Shown in pieces: positions 8,913 through 18,401 of a DNA stretch of 53,482 nucleotides. The notes under the pieces were generated by a model, which was not told the origin of the DNA, made no database searches, and saw nothing but the letters and a program-made list of their open reading frames with translations. Each line of letters begins with the position of its first letter. Within the stretch, counting starts at the first letter, position 1. Source of the stretch: Gammaproteobacteria bacterium (GTDB taxonomy: Bacteria > Pseudomonadota > Gammaproteobacteria > GRL18). Both the position numbers and the translations under genes were made by a program. The stretch spans positions 1 through 53,482 of the forward strand of contig WFNB01000071.1 of the NCBI GenBank assembly GCA_015488755.1, given 5' to 3'.

Positions 8913-9607
8913 CGCATAACCCCACCCAAGTAAACAACCTGACCAGTAATAAAGTGGCTCTTTTCTGAGATAAAAAAATCAATCACATTTTTTATATCGG
9001 CGACCGTACCAAAGCGTTTTATCACCTGAGCATTTAATAACTCATCTAATTTTTCTTTTGGTACCTGACGGATCAGATCCGTTTCAACCGGTGTCGGACC
9101 AATGGCATTGACCCGAATGCCAAACTGGCCTAGTTCCTTAGCTGATATTCTTGTTAAACTTTCAATAGCTGATTTACTGGCGGCATATACGGCTTCACCT
9201 TCGAGGTTAAGTGCCACAGCGACCGTGGAATAATTAATAATAACCCCTTGTTTCTTGCGCATCATTTGCTTGGCTACTTCTCTGGAAAATAAAAACGTGC
9301 CAAAAAAATTCGTCTCAAATACCTGCTTTGCCTTGCTCATAGTCGTCGTCAGCAGATGATTCATAGAGGCCATGCCCGCATTATTAAGCAAGACATCAAT
9401 AATACCGTGGTGTTTTTTTATATCCTTGACCATATAGCTAACGGCTTTTTCATCGCTAACATCAACACAATAATGCACATAATTATCATGTTCTATACTG
9501 GCATTCCCCCGACTGCAACCCACAACCTGAAAACCTGCTTGCAAATAAAGTAAGGCCAGTGAATGTCCTATGCCCTTTCTCGTACCTGTGATCAGCATTA
9601 ATTTCAT
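8909..9607 (-). CDS. Short-chain dehydrogenase/reductase, FabG/PtmA-like
   Basis: The 232-residue protein has the classical SDR motifs: TGTRKGIGH for cofactor binding, NNAGMAS, and the catalytic Ser...YxxxK pair (STVAV then YAASK). It ends GQVVYLGGV, close to FabG. Family members reduce 3-oxoacyl-ACP or related ketones with NAD(P)H. It lies between an acyl-carrier protein and an acyl ligase, so reduction of an ACP- or CoA-bound keto acid to a hydroxy acid is a sensible guess. Reduction of a keto-sugar cannot be ruled out. It shares an ATGA overlap with the ligase gene. Confidence 0.88.
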   Translation of the reverse strand: MKLMLITGTRKGIGHSLALLYLQAGFQVVGCSRGNASIEHDNYVHYCVDVSDEKAVSYMVKDIKKHHGIIDVLLNNAGMASMNHLLTTTMSKAKQVFETNFFGTFLFSREVAKQMMRKKQGVIINYSTVAVALNLEGEAVYAASKSAIESLTRISAKELGQFGIRVNAIGPTPVETDLIRQVPKEKLDELLNAQVIKRFGTVADIKNVIDFFISEKSHFITGQVVYLGGVMR

Positions 9608-9619
9608 TAGCCAATGACC

Positions 9620-9910
9620 TTATTCATCCAGTAATTTGCTAATGTAATGCACCAGCGTTTTTACCGAACGAAAGGGCGATGTTTTTTGACTCATCGCTCG
9701 GTCATCAGCCAAAGTAATACTGACATCCAATGTGTCCAAAAGCTGATCTTCCACCTCAGAAATAAGCATTACAATACTTAAACTGTCCATCACACCATCA
9801 CCACCAAATAAACGCAGGTTTTCATCTGGGTGCAATAATTCTGGCTTATCTTCCATTTCACCAACCGATTTAATGGCATCTAGTACAATGTCTGTGATTT
9901 TTCTATTCAT
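9620..9910 (-). CDS. Acyl-carrier protein-like protein
   Basis: This 96-residue acidic protein has the phosphopantetheine attachment motif GVMDSLSIVMLI, with the DSL serine near residue 40, within a four-helix ACP pattern. The ATG at 9910 lies 7 nt after AAGG; a TTG at 9916 would be an alternative. It follows the PseH-like gene by 2 nt and precedes the reductase by 12 nt. It is longer than a housekeeping ACP (~78 aa), with an extended segment before the last helix, as in carrier proteins dedicated to secondary or glycan pathways. The cargo is unknown. Confidence 0.85.
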   Translation of the reverse strand: MNRKITDIVLDAIKSVGEMEDKPELLHPDENLRLFGGDGVMDSLSIVMLISEVEDQLLDTLDVSITLADDRAMSQKTSPFRSVKTLVHYISKLLDE

Positions 9911-9912
9911 AA

Positions 9913-10407
9913 TCAATCCTTGCGTAAACTCAACACAACCACCTCACCTTTTTCATGTTCATAGTGGCTCACTTCTTGAAAACCTTGGCGTTTATGCATT
10001 ACTAAAGCAGCTTTGTTAGCTCTAAACACTTCACAGTTAAGCTCGACTATTTCTAAGGTCTCAAAAGCATAAGCAATGGCTGCTTTTTCAAGGGCAAACC
10101 AGAGTTTTAATTTTTCATAACCAGTAATCTGCTCGCTAAAATAAAAACCCCAAAAAGCCTTATCCCGTTCTTTTATGTCATAGAAATTAACCACCCCAAG
10201 GGCTTGTTCTTGCTGATAATACATTAGCCACTTTTTACTTGGGTCAGCTTTTGTAGTTTGCCACCACAGACAATGCTCCTGCCAAGAAATTTTATCTGAG
10301 TGAAACGAAAACTGCCGTACCTCAGGCTGATTTCTCCATAGCAGCATGGTTTTTAAGTCCGAGTCTTCAACGGTCTTTAAAGCTAAGTCCTCAACAGTCT
10401 TTAGCAT
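9913..10407 (-). CDS. pseH: PseH-like GNAT N-acyltransferase
   Basis: The 164-residue protein has the GNAT layout of PseH: LLWRNQPEVRQFSFHSDKIS near the N-terminus, WWQTT, LGVVNFYDI, and a C-terminal ELNCEVFRANKAALVMHKRQ region. PseH acetylates the 4-amino group of UDP-4-amino-4,6-dideoxy-N-acetyl-beta-L-altrosamine using acetyl-CoA. Here an ACP, reductase and acyl ligase follow directly, so the donor may be a less common acyl group (inference). The N-terminus repeats itself (LKTVED at residues 2-7 and 10-15), probably by replication slippage. It overlaps pseC by 7 nt. Confidence 0.78.
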   Translation of the reverse strand: MLKTVEDLALKTVEDSDLKTMLLWRNQPEVRQFSFHSDKISWQEHCLWWQTTKADPSKKWLMYYQQEQALGVVNFYDIKERDKAFWGFYFSEQITGYEKLKLWFALEKAAIAYAFETLEIVELNCEVFRANKAALVMHKRQGFQEVSHYEHEKGEVVVLSLRKD

Positions 10408-11561
10408 TGTAAGGCCGATGCTAAAGAACGCACAATATAATCAATATCCGATGTTGTTAAGTCAACAAATAATGGCAGGGTGATAGCGCTTTGATAATAG
10501 GCCTCACTCCGAGGAAAGTCTCCCTCAGCAAAACCCAATGCCTGAAAATAAGGCTGGGTATGTACAGGAATATAATGCACATGAACACCAATCCCCTGCT
10601 CTCGCAAATAAGAAAAAACGGCTTTTCTGGTACCTTTTATTTGACTTAAATCCAAACGGATAACATATAAATGCCAACAGGAATAAGCCTTATCACTTTG
10701 TTGGGGCGTGATAACGGGCAATGATGTTAACTGCTCATTATAGTAATTTGCCAAGGCTCTTCTTTTTGCAACAAAGGCATCTAAGCGACTCAGTTGCGAC
10801 AAGCCCAAAGCTGCTTGTATATCGGTTAAGCGATAATTAAAGCCCAAATTGTGCTGTTCGTAATACCAGTCACCCACTGAGGTTTGAGTCATCTGTTCGC
10901 TATTTTTAGTCACACCATGACTTCTTAACTGCTTGATATTCTGTGCTAAATTTTTATTCTTAGTCACCACTAGACCACCTTCGCCTGTGGTGATCATTTT
11001 TGCTGGATGAAAACTAAAAATAGCAATATCACAATACTGACATGAACCTACTTTTTGTCCAGCGTAATCAGCACCTAAGGCATGTGCTGCATCTTCTATA
11101 ATGGCAAAGCCATAGTGTTCCGACAAGCGTTTAATCTCTGCCATTAAACAAGACTGTCCAGAAAAATGTACTGGAATAATCACCTTAGGTAAGCACTGAT
11201 GATTTTTAGCCCAGAGTAATTTTTCTTCTAGCGCCTTGATGCTCATATTATAAGTCAGAGGATCAATATCAACAAAATCAATACTTGCCCCACAATACAA
11301 AGCGCAATTAGCTGATGCGACAAAGGTATTAGGCGATGTCCAAACTCGATCCCCCTCAGTCACGCCCAGAGCCAAACAAGCCAGATGTAGCGCTGCCGTG
11401 CCATGACTCACTGCAATGGCATAAGTAACACCACAATAATCAGCAATCGCCTGTTCAAATTGCGGTACAATATTTCCTTGGGTAATAAAATCAGAGGCTA
11501 AAACATCACTAACCGCTTTGATATCTTCTTTTGATATGGATTGTTTTGCGTAGGGGATCAT
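10401..11561 (-). CDS. pseC: PseC-like PLP-dependent aminotransferase
   Basis: This ~386-residue DegT/DnrJ/EryC1 family enzyme starts MIPYAKQSISKEDIKAVSDV, very like PseC, and has EDAAHALGADY and the PLP-lysine region SFHPAKMITTGEGG. PseC transaminates UDP-2-acetamido-2,6-dideoxy-beta-L-arabino-4-hexulose, using glutamate, to the 4-amino sugar. The ATG at 11561 is preferred over TTG at 11567. It follows pseB by 9 nt and overlaps pseH, giving the canonical pseB-pseC-pseH order of the first steps to pseudaminic acid. PseG, PseI and PseF are not in the window; they may lie beyond the left edge or be absent. Confidence 0.9.
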   Translation of the reverse strand: MIPYAKQSISKEDIKAVSDVLASDFITQGNIVPQFEQAIADYCGVTYAIAVSHGTAALHLACLALGVTEGDRVWTSPNTFVASANCALYCGASIDFVDIDPLTYNMSIKALEEKLLWAKNHQCLPKVIIPVHFSGQSCLMAEIKRLSEHYGFAIIEDAAHALGADYAGQKVGSCQYCDIAIFSFHPAKMITTGEGGLVVTKNKNLAQNIKQLRSHGVTKNSEQMTQTSVGDWYYEQHNLGFNYRLTDIQAALGLSQLSRLDAFVAKRRALANYYNEQLTSLPVITPQQSDKAYSCWHLYVIRLDLSQIKGTRKAVFSYLREQGIGVHVHYIPVHTQPYFQALGFAEGDFPRSEAYYQSAITLPLFVDLTTSDIDYIVRSLASALQC

Positions 11562-11570
11562 TAACAAAGA

Positions 11571-12566
<996 letters not shown>

Positions 12567-12610
12567 CTATTGCCCCAGTTTTATTGTGTTTTATTTTCAA
12601 GTGCTGCTTC

Positions 12611-13249
12611 TTACTCTTGCTCTTGCTCTGCTTGCAACTTTTGGTACGTTGCCAATTCTTCGGCATTGACCTGATAATAGATATCTTCAACCGCTAGGCG
12701 TAAGCCAAGAGAGTCAAATTGAATGTCATCACCCAAAAAATAATAATTTGCCTGCCAAGAATCACTGCCATCAATCACTTTGCGTTCAAAGACCAGCACT
12801 TCGCATTTATTCTGCTCAACCAGAATATAGTATTTTAAAGAGGCAATGGTAAAATAAGCCAGCCGTTTGTCTGATTTGTCATATTTTTCTGTTGAGTTGG
12901 ATAAGACCTCAAAAATCATCACCGGTTCATCTTGAAAATAGTCATCTTGCTCAAGAGTATCATCAGGGTCATTGCACACCAACATCACATCAGGATAAAA
13001 ATAACGAATACTGTCCACTCGTTTGACCCTGACCTTCATATCCGAAGTAAAAATATTGCAGGATGACTGTTTGTTTTTCAATTGATTACGAATTTCAGTT
13101 GTCACATTAACGCTAATGACATTATGCTTCTTAGTCGCACCAACCACTGCATAAACACAGCCATCAATATATTCATGACGAATATCACTGAGTAACTCAC
13201 CTTGTATATACTCCTGTTCGGTAATAACATGAGTATTAAGCAAAGACAT
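12611..13249 (-). CDS. Uma2 family endonuclease-fold protein
   Basis: This 212-residue protein has the Uma2 (formerly DUF820) pattern: an N-terminal RHEYIDGCVYAVVGATKKHN, then YFYPDVMLVCND, PVMIFEVLSNSTEKYDKSDK and YILVEQNKCEVLVFER. The Asp of PDV, the Glu of FEVLS and nearby polar residues match the restriction-endonuclease-like core. Biological roles of Uma2 proteins are largely unknown. It ends with a short acidic, glutamine-rich tail. It reads in the same direction as pseB, 44 nt upstream, and is divergent from the sialidase-like gene. Confidence 0.85.
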   Translation of the reverse strand: MSLLNTHVITEQEYIQGELLSDIRHEYIDGCVYAVVGATKKHNVISVNVTTEIRNQLKNKQSSCNIFTSDMKVRVKRVDSIRYFYPDVMLVCNDPDDTLEQDDYFQDEPVMIFEVLSNSTEKYDKSDKRLAYFTIASLKYYILVEQNKCEVLVFERKVIDGSDSWQANYYFLGDDIQFDSLGLRLAVEDIYYQVNAEELATYQKLQAEQEQE

Positions 13250-13396
13250 GTATTGACTCCCTAAAATCCATCATTATGCTAACTAATAATAAAGTATCGT
13301 ATCATTTTTTAATTCTAATCGCTCAAAATAACATATAGTTAAAATAAATTCCATCAATTAAAACTTACTAATTATCAATAACTTACAAAACATAAT

Positions 13397-14539
13397 ATGA
13401 TAAACACACTAAAACACTTTATCCTATACAAAGAAACACACTATTTTGCATCCTTTCCAAGCATTGTCCTATTAAAAGACCATCGCTTGCTCCTGCTTTT
13501 TAGACGTGCCCGAGACAGTCGCTGGTTGTTAGATGAGAGCGACAGCGAAGCGCAAAAAATTAAATATCAAGTCGATCATGTTGATAGCCGTTCACAACTT
13601 ACCCAGTTATACTTCGATCTAAGCCTCCAACCTATTAGCATTCCTAAACCCTTAAGCATTAACCCAGAGGCTGCCGATCAAGATGCATCCCTATTAATGC
13701 TGAGCAATGGTGATCTATTGCTGAGTTCATTTTCTTGGTATCCTATTCATTCTCGTTTAAGCAAGCCCTTGCAAAAAAAAGGCGTAGGTCTCTATGGGCA
13801 CCCTGATATTACCGGGTGTTATTATATTTTCTGGGGAGGCTTTACTCGAATTTCTCATGATGCAGGGGCTCATTGGTCAGCCCATAATTACCTCCCAGCA
13901 CTGCCTGATGCACCCGATATTATCCCCCAAAAACGTCCTAGTCATGGTGGACCAATACGAGGGCAGGCCATAGAGATTGGTCGTACAATTTTTTTGCCCG
14001 TTTACCAACAACTCATAGGCGATCAAGTCAGCAGTTGTCATTTATATACCTCAATTGATCAGGGCACTTCATGGCAATACCAGTCTATTATTGCTAGAGA
14101 CAAACAACAAAAATTACCTTTTAATGAGCCTTCATTATTATCTTTAGGTGGCCAGACCATCATGGCCTTTTTACGCAATACCCAAGGTGATGACCGTCTT
14201 ATGACGGTATTATCTCACGATCAGGGACAAACATGGGGAGCGGTGCAAGAAAGCGCCATTACCGGTCATCCCACCCATCCACTGAGACTCTCTGATGGTC
14301 GTATTTTTCTTTGTTATGGTTATCGACACCAACCCTTTGGGATACGTGCTCAACTAATGGATGCCTCTGCTGAACAACTCATAGGGGATGAAATCATTAT
14401 TCGTGACGATGGCTTTTGTGCCGATATCGGCTACCCTTGGGCTGTGGAAATGCCTAATGGACAACTATTGGTGGTGTATTATTTTACCAACGAAGAGGGG
14501 ATTCGCCATATTGCCGGTAGTTTATTAAACCTAATATAA
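13397..14539 (+). CDS. Sialidase-fold (BNR/Asp-box) protein
   Basis: The 380-residue protein contains at least three Asp boxes of the form SxDxGxxW: SHDAGAHW, SIDQGTSW and SHDQGQTW. They are spaced along a six-bladed beta-propeller, with an N-terminal LLLFRRARDS arginine region typical of exo-alpha-sialidases. No signal peptide is visible, so it should be cytoplasmic. Family members cleave terminal nonulosonic acids or act as other glycosidases or lyases. It is divergent from a pseudaminate-type cluster, so handling of a nonulosonic acid is attractive but only inferred. The upstream ribosome-binding site is weak. Confidence 0.8.
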   Translation: MINTLKHFILYKETHYFASFPSIVLLKDHRLLLLFRRARDSRWLLDESDSEAQKIKYQVDHVDSRSQLTQLYFDLSLQPISIPKPLSINPEAADQDASLLMLSNGDLLLSSFSWYPIHSRLSKPLQKKGVGLYGHPDITGCYYIFWGGFTRISHDAGAHWSAHNYLPALPDAPDIIPQKRPSHGGPIRGQAIEIGRTIFLPVYQQLIGDQVSSCHLYTSIDQGTSWQYQSIIARDKQQKLPFNEPSLLSLGGQTIMAFLRNTQGDDRLMTVLSHDQGQTWGAVQESAITGHPTHPLRLSDGRIFLCYGYRHQPFGIRAQLMDASAEQLIGDEIIIRDDGFCADIGYPWAVEMPNGQLLVVYYFTNEEGIRHIAGSLLNLI

Positions 14540-14680
14540 ATTTATTCTCTCTAGCACTCATAAAAAGATAGCCAAAAATCAAAATACCGTCTATCCTTTG
14601 TAGAGTGGGTTAAATTTATTTATAGTGAATTTTGAGATTCAACCAACGTCCAGAAAAAACAAAACCAATCATAAACAGTC

Positions 14681-15310
14681 ATGCCAAATAGCACTAGCAC
14701 TAGCACAAACACTGTACTTATTATTGATGATGATAATGCTATTCGTAAGCTATTTTCATTATTACTCAAAAATCACCATTATCAGGTGCTTCAAGGTGCC
14801 TCTCGTATGGCGGCTATAAAACAAATTGAAGCACACAAAGAAATCGGGGTTATATTACTGGACTTAGGCATGCCACCTGCTGAACATGATATATCAGAAG
14901 GTCTTGCGGTGCTTAAATACCTTGAAAAAAACTCCCTGAGCATAAAAACCATTGTCCTTACTGGCCAAGATGCCCAACAGGCCGCTTATCAAAGCATTGC
15001 ACAGGGTGCCTTTGATTTTCTCGCCAAGCCCATAACAGAAGCCGCACTAATAAGCGCAATCGAGCGTGCTTTTTTATTTTTAGATCAAGAAAAACAATAC
15101 GCTCAACAGTCTGAACAACGCAAACTGACTATTAATATCCCACTAGGCAAAGGCTTAAAAGATGTGCGCAATAGCGCCGAAGAAAAGCTGGTGCGCCAAG
15201 TCTTAGATGAAACACAGTTTAATGTTCACGAAAGCGCCCGAAAGCTGGGTATAAAACGTGAAAATATCTACTATTTAATGAATAAATACCATATCAAACG
15301 CAATGCTTGA
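14681..15310 (+). CDS. Response regulator with C-terminal Fis-type helix-turn-helix
   Basis: Residues ~10-130 form a receiver domain with the acidic pocket DDD at 16-18, phosphoacceptor Asp61 (LLDLGMP), Thr in VLTGQD and Lys in FLAKPIT. Residues ~165-209 form a Fis-type HTH (ESARKLGIKRENIYYLMNKY). There is no sigma-54-interacting AAA+ domain, so the layout resembles RegA/ActR/PrrA regulators. After Asp61 there is a short insertion (PPAEHDISEGL). It overlaps the histidine kinase gene by 8 nt and should be its partner. The N-terminal Ser-Thr run comes from a CTAGCA microsatellite. Confidence 0.88.
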   Translation: MPNSTSTSTNTVLIIDDDNAIRKLFSLLLKNHHYQVLQGASRMAAIKQIEAHKEIGVILLDLGMPPAEHDISEGLAVLKYLEKNSLSIKTIVLTGQDAQQAAYQSIAQGAFDFLAKPITEAALISAIERAFLFLDQEKQYAQQSEQRKLTINIPLGKGLKDVRNSAEEKLVRQVLDETQFNVHESARKLGIKRENIYYLMNKYHIKRNA

Positions 15311-16400
15311 TACCCTATTGCAAGTATTTGTTCTTGTCGGCATAACAATTCTAATCACCTTACTGGTGATCCGTCTACAAAGTAATCGTCTGATAGAAAA
15401 CCTGAATAAGCTCTCTCAGGCCAATAAATTATTTGACTTCGATGCACTGACATTAACTGAAAAATCTTGGCCCTTCTTTCAAAAAGCCTGTTTTATTGGC
15501 TTTCACTATCATATTGTCTGGTTTGGCTCACATATTGAGGGTAATTTTGGCCAGTCCAAAGGCCACTATTTACAATTTGATGAGCAATTAGATGAGCTGA
15601 TCACGGTTCATATTAAAGCCTTTAGAGGTAAAACCAAGGGTGAGAAAAGGCATTTTCAACAAATTTTCTGGCAAACCTTTATTCAATTATTAAAAATGGA
15701 CTTACTAATTAAGGCCAATAGTATCTACCAAACAGAAAAACAACTGCAAAAATACAATACCTTTTTATTGCATGATATTAAAAACATTGCCCAGTTTATT
15801 GTAGTATTAAACACCCAAATCAATAGCATTAATCAGCACAACCAACAAGAAGTCATTGCCCTGCTACAGAATATACTACCCGAAATTCTTATTCGTTCAG
15901 AACGGATCATCCAGACCTTAACAGAAAAAGAAGCCAATATAAAAAGCACGGATCGACCACCCGAACAATTTCAAAGCATTGACAAACGCATCACACTCAA
16001 CCTAGCCGAACAGGTGCAACAAATTGCCGATTTTCATAATGTCACTATTTCACTGCATGGCAGTAAGGCTCGCTTACTCGTAGATAAGGGCATTTTAGAT
16101 CAGGTATTGGATAATATTATCGGCAATTATCAGCAACATACGCAAAGCGTAGAGCCGATTAAGGCAAGCATTATACCAACCAACAACACCGTTCGACTCT
16201 GTTTAAACTCCCCTGTTAAGGTCACTAAAGAACAGTATATTCATCTTTTTGAACCTTTTTGGTCAAGCTCTGATCATGGCATGGGTATCGGTATGTACCA
16301 ATGCAAAACCCTATTGGAGAGTATTCATGCAAGCATTCATGTGCGTCAATTAGAAGACCATTCATTAGAATTTATCATTGATTTCCCTAGCGCTAGTTAG
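15303..16400 (+). CDS. Membrane-anchored sensor histidine kinase
   Basis: This 365-residue kinase has one N-terminal membrane helix (residues ~8-24), then a cytoplasmic region. The phosphoacceptor box is FLLHDIKNIAQF with His157, the N box is DQVLDNIIGNYQQH, and the G2 box is GMGIGMYQCK. The HDIKN form resembles the PrsK-type kinases found with exopolysaccharide/PEP-CTERM regulation. The periplasmic part is nearly absent, so it probably senses a membrane or cytoplasmic signal. It overlaps the response-regulator gene by 8 nt, indicating a cognate pair; target genes may include the nearby glycan operon (inference). Confidence 0.87.
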   Translation: MLDTLLQVFVLVGITILITLLVIRLQSNRLIENLNKLSQANKLFDFDALTLTEKSWPFFQKACFIGFHYHIVWFGSHIEGNFGQSKGHYLQFDEQLDELITVHIKAFRGKTKGEKRHFQQIFWQTFIQLLKMDLLIKANSIYQTEKQLQKYNTFLLHDIKNIAQFIVVLNTQINSINQHNQQEVIALLQNILPEILIRSERIIQTLTEKEANIKSTDRPPEQFQSIDKRITLNLAEQVQQIADFHNVTISLHGSKARLLVDKGILDQVLDNIIGNYQQHTQSVEPIKASIIPTNNTVRLCLNSPVKVTKEQYIHLFEPFWSSSDHGMGIGMYQCKTLLESIHASIHVRQLEDHSLEFIIDFPSAS

Positions 16401-16487
16401 CTCATCAATCCAAGTGATTCCTCTATTTCCCTCTCAGAAGATACCAGCTTTATAATTTTTTACATACCTGCTATAGTTTAGATTATT

Positions 16488-16805
16488 ATGGTAAAAAAAG
16501 ACAAAAACAAGCAGAAATATATCAAGGTGGTCGATGAAAGATACACACTAGCATCCAAAAGAGGTGGGGGTATCATCAAAATTGAGGCATGGGAAAATTC
16601 AAGTGGCAAGTTAATAAAATACAATATTGCCTATATAAATCACTCTATATTTCAAAGTGATAATGGGAGAGTGTTTGGCTATGATAATGCACATGGTTAC
16701 CATCACAAACATTTTTTTGGTGAAATCACAGCAATTAATAATTTCATCAGCTATGAAACACTTATTGAACGCTTTGAGAATGAAATTAAAGAGTATATAA
16801 AATGA
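16488..16805 (+). CDS. tumE: TumE-like toxin (DUF6516 family)
   Basis: The 105-residue protein matches the DUF6516/TumE pattern in its second half: RVFGYDNAHGYHHKHFFGE followed by a C-terminal helix LIERFENEIKEYI. Such proteins are encoded just before a small DNA-binding antitoxin, as here: the next frame starts in a 4-nt ATGA overlap. The toxic activity of the family is not something I can derive from the sequence. Family and role are assigned on the motif and on the gene pair together. Confidence 0.7.
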   Translation: MVKKDKNKQKYIKVVDERYTLASKRGGGIIKIEAWENSSGKLIKYNIAYINHSIFQSDNGRVFGYDNAHGYHHKHFFGEITAINNFISYETLIERFENEIKEYIK

Positions 16806-16993
16806 CTATTGAAATAAAATCAGGATCGTTATCTGATTTTTTTGCATCAGCAAAAGAAACGGCTAAAGAAATAGATGACGGTAAAAAACTCACTAAAAAA
16901 AATACCATTTGGGTTGACTCCAAAGATCTCATGCTTTTACTGAAACCTGAAAGAACAAACTTAGTTAACTACTTAAGAAAAGAAAAAAAGTGA
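16802..16993 (+). CDS. tumA: N-terminal half of split TumA-like antitoxin
   Basis: This 63-residue frame (KKNTIWVDSKDLMLLLKPER) matches the N-terminal, dimerisation-like part of the HVO_A0114/TumA family of putative DNA-binding antitoxins, which normally continue into a winged helix-turn-helix. It stops at TGA (16991-16993) right after a run of seven A. The next frame (-1) continues with the missing HTH half. In zero frame the end reads GAA AAA AAG TGA, so the heptamer A_AAA_AAG is in the correct phase for -1 ribosomal slippage. The protein may thus be made both short and full-length, or the gene may be broken by loss of one A. Confidence 0.65.
   Translation: MTIEIKSGSLSDFFASAKETAKEIDDGKKLTKKNTIWVDSKDLMLLLKPERTNLVNYLRKEKK
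16984..16990 (+). promoter_or_regulatory. A_AAA_AAG slippery heptamer at the tumA frame break
   Basis: The zero-frame codons are GAA AAA AAG TGA, placing A AAA AAG exactly in X_XXY_YYZ phase. This heptamer is the efficient -1 slippery site known from E. coli dnaX and several insertion sequences. A -1 shift would give ...EKKVMFSELMQ and read straight into the HTH half. I see no strong Shine-Dalgarno stimulator just upstream and did not fold the downstream RNA. The overlapping TGATG could instead couple re-initiation. Confidence 0.45.
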
Positions 16994-17175
16994 TGTTCTC
17001 TGAGCTAATGCAGGTATTAAACCGATCAGCTACCAGCTTAAACAATGATCTAAAAATTCTTTTAAAATATGATTTAATTTGTATTTCAAAACAAATAAAT
17101 CCAGGTCATGGAATGCATAAAATAATTGAAGCTAGCTTTGGCAATGAAAAAATAGAGTTTCGTATAGAAATATAA
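16990..17175 (+). CDS. tumA: C-terminal winged-HTH half of split TumA-like antitoxin
   Basis: This frame of ~60 residues starts at GTG 16990 or ATG 16993 (the latter overlapping the previous stop as TGATG). FSELMQVLNRSATSLNNDLKILLKYDLI is a MarR/ArsR-like winged helix, the part that binds DNA in the antitoxin family. No Shine-Dalgarno is obvious in front of it, so it relies on frameshifting or on coupled re-initiation. It is separated from the pilin gene by about 250 nt of AT-rich DNA. Confidence 0.6.
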   Translation: MMFSELMQVLNRSATSLNNDLKILLKYDLICISKQINPGHGMHKIIEASFGNEKIEFRIEI

Positions 17176-17428
17176 TCTAGCGCTAACAGACATGGATATT
17201 GACCTCAAACACCCTGTAAAAAAAATATACTCTTTTTTTATTGCAGTTTTATGACTATTATGTATATACGTAAATAAATAGATGCTTTTTATTTGTTACT
17301 TTTTTATATCTTCTTAGATATAAATGCTCGAGTAAATGCTCAGTAATTAAATTGAGTGTATTGAGTATAAAAGTAGATGTATAAATATAGAAGTATAAAA
17401 CAGTTTTCATCGATTAAGGGGAGTTACA

Positions 17429-18022
17429 ATGAAAGCATTAAAGCAACAATCCGGTTTTACTCTAGTAGAAATGGCCATTGTCTTGGTTATTATTGGTATC
17501 TTATTAGGCGGTGTTCTTAAAGGGCAAGAAATGATTGAGAGTGCTAAGATTAAAAATGTTGCCGATCAGGCTAAATCTTTAATGGCAGCTATTTATACTT
17601 ATCAAGATAAATATGGGGCACTTCCTGGGGATGATCCAGCAGCTACAACCAATCTCAATGGTGGTAAGGCGGGTTGTGTTACTGCAAATTTAGCAAATGG
17701 CGATGGTGACGGCCAGACTGAGGGTACATCAGCTGATTCACGAAGAGCAGCTGAGCACTTGGCCTGTGCTAATTTAATTGTGGGCTCCTATGACGGCACT
17801 TCCCAAGATATGAGACATAAATTTGGTGGTCAAGTTCGTTTATGGTACGGAGGAATGCAAGGTCTGACGGCTAATTATATTCGTTTTGAGAATGTTACCG
17901 GCAGTGTTGCCCAACAAATTGATAAAACATTGGACGATGGCGTGTATAATACGGGTTCGGTTCGCTCTTCAGCTGTTTATACAACGACGACACCAAGCGT
18001 TGATATTGCTTTTTTCTACTAA
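17429..18022 (+). CDS. Type IV pilin-like / type II secretion pseudopilin
   Basis: The 197-residue protein has a class III prepilin signal: a short basic leader ending QQSG, then FTLVEMAIVLVIIGILLGGVL with Glu5 of the mature form, followed by a helix and the ALPGDDPAATTNLNGG region. The prepilin peptidase PilD should cut between Gly and Phe. The AAGGGGAG ribosome-binding site is strong. A stem-loop terminator follows the stop. It stands alone among toxin-antitoxin genes, with no pilus assembly gene nearby, so it may be a minor pilin or a substrate of a system encoded elsewhere. Confidence 0.85.
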   Translation: MKALKQQSGFTLVEMAIVLVIIGILLGGVLKGQEMIESAKIKNVADQAKSLMAAIYTYQDKYGALPGDDPAATTNLNGGKAGCVTANLANGDGDGQTEGTSADSRRAAEHLACANLIVGSYDGTSQDMRHKFGGQVRLWYGGMQGLTANYIRFENVTGSVAQQIDKTLDDGVYNTGSVRSSAVYTTTTPSVDIAFFY

Positions 18023-18038
18023 TTGTTAAATCCGCAAG

Positions 18039-18081
18039 AAATAGCCATAAATTAGAACCACTAATTTATGGCTATTTTTTC
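18039..18081 (+). terminator. Rho-independent terminator of the pilin gene
   Basis: A 16-bp perfect stem (AATAGCCATAAATTAG at 18040-18055 and its complement at 18061-18076) with a 5-nt loop is followed by TTTTCTT. It lies 17 nt after the pilin stop codon. Confidence 0.9.
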
Positions 18082-18157
18082 TTCAATAGCACATAACTTT
18101 ATTCCCACTCTCCCAAGCCAGAACCTAGTAAAAAGTTCATACTCCCTACATTCAATT

Positions 18158-18276
18158 AAAATACAGAAATAAACAATCGACTCATTACTTATTTTTTAGC
18201 CTTTTGAACTGTTTGAGCGTAGCGAGTTTTCAAAGGGCTAAAAAATGAGTGATGAGTCGGTTGTTGGCAGCTAACA
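18158..18276 (+). repeat. 119-bp palindromic repeat, copy 1
   Basis: This stretch is ~85-90% identical and equal in length to 20227-20345, in the same orientation. Its inner 94 bp (18172-18265) form an imperfect long inverted repeat, with arms beginning AACAATCGACTCAT and ending ATGAGTCGGTTGTT around a GTTTGAGCGTAGCGAG centre. It carries no gene and looks like a small non-autonomous palindromic element. The rest of the gap between the pilin terminator and vapC (18082-18401) shows nothing else that I can name. Confidence 0.85.
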
Positions 18277-18401
18277 ATATTACCCCTCTACACCGTACCT
18301 ACTTGATTATAGACACCCTAGTAGAGTGGCTTTCTAAACGACTAAACGATATCTTTATCAAGACCCTATATTTCAGTTGCCCAACGGCATAGAATATGAC
18401 A

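Noticed and set aside
17176-17428. Small gene or sigma-54 promoter upstream of the pilin
   Set aside because: A TTGCA is present near 17240, but no GG sits at the required distance; the AT-rich stretch has no coding pattern.
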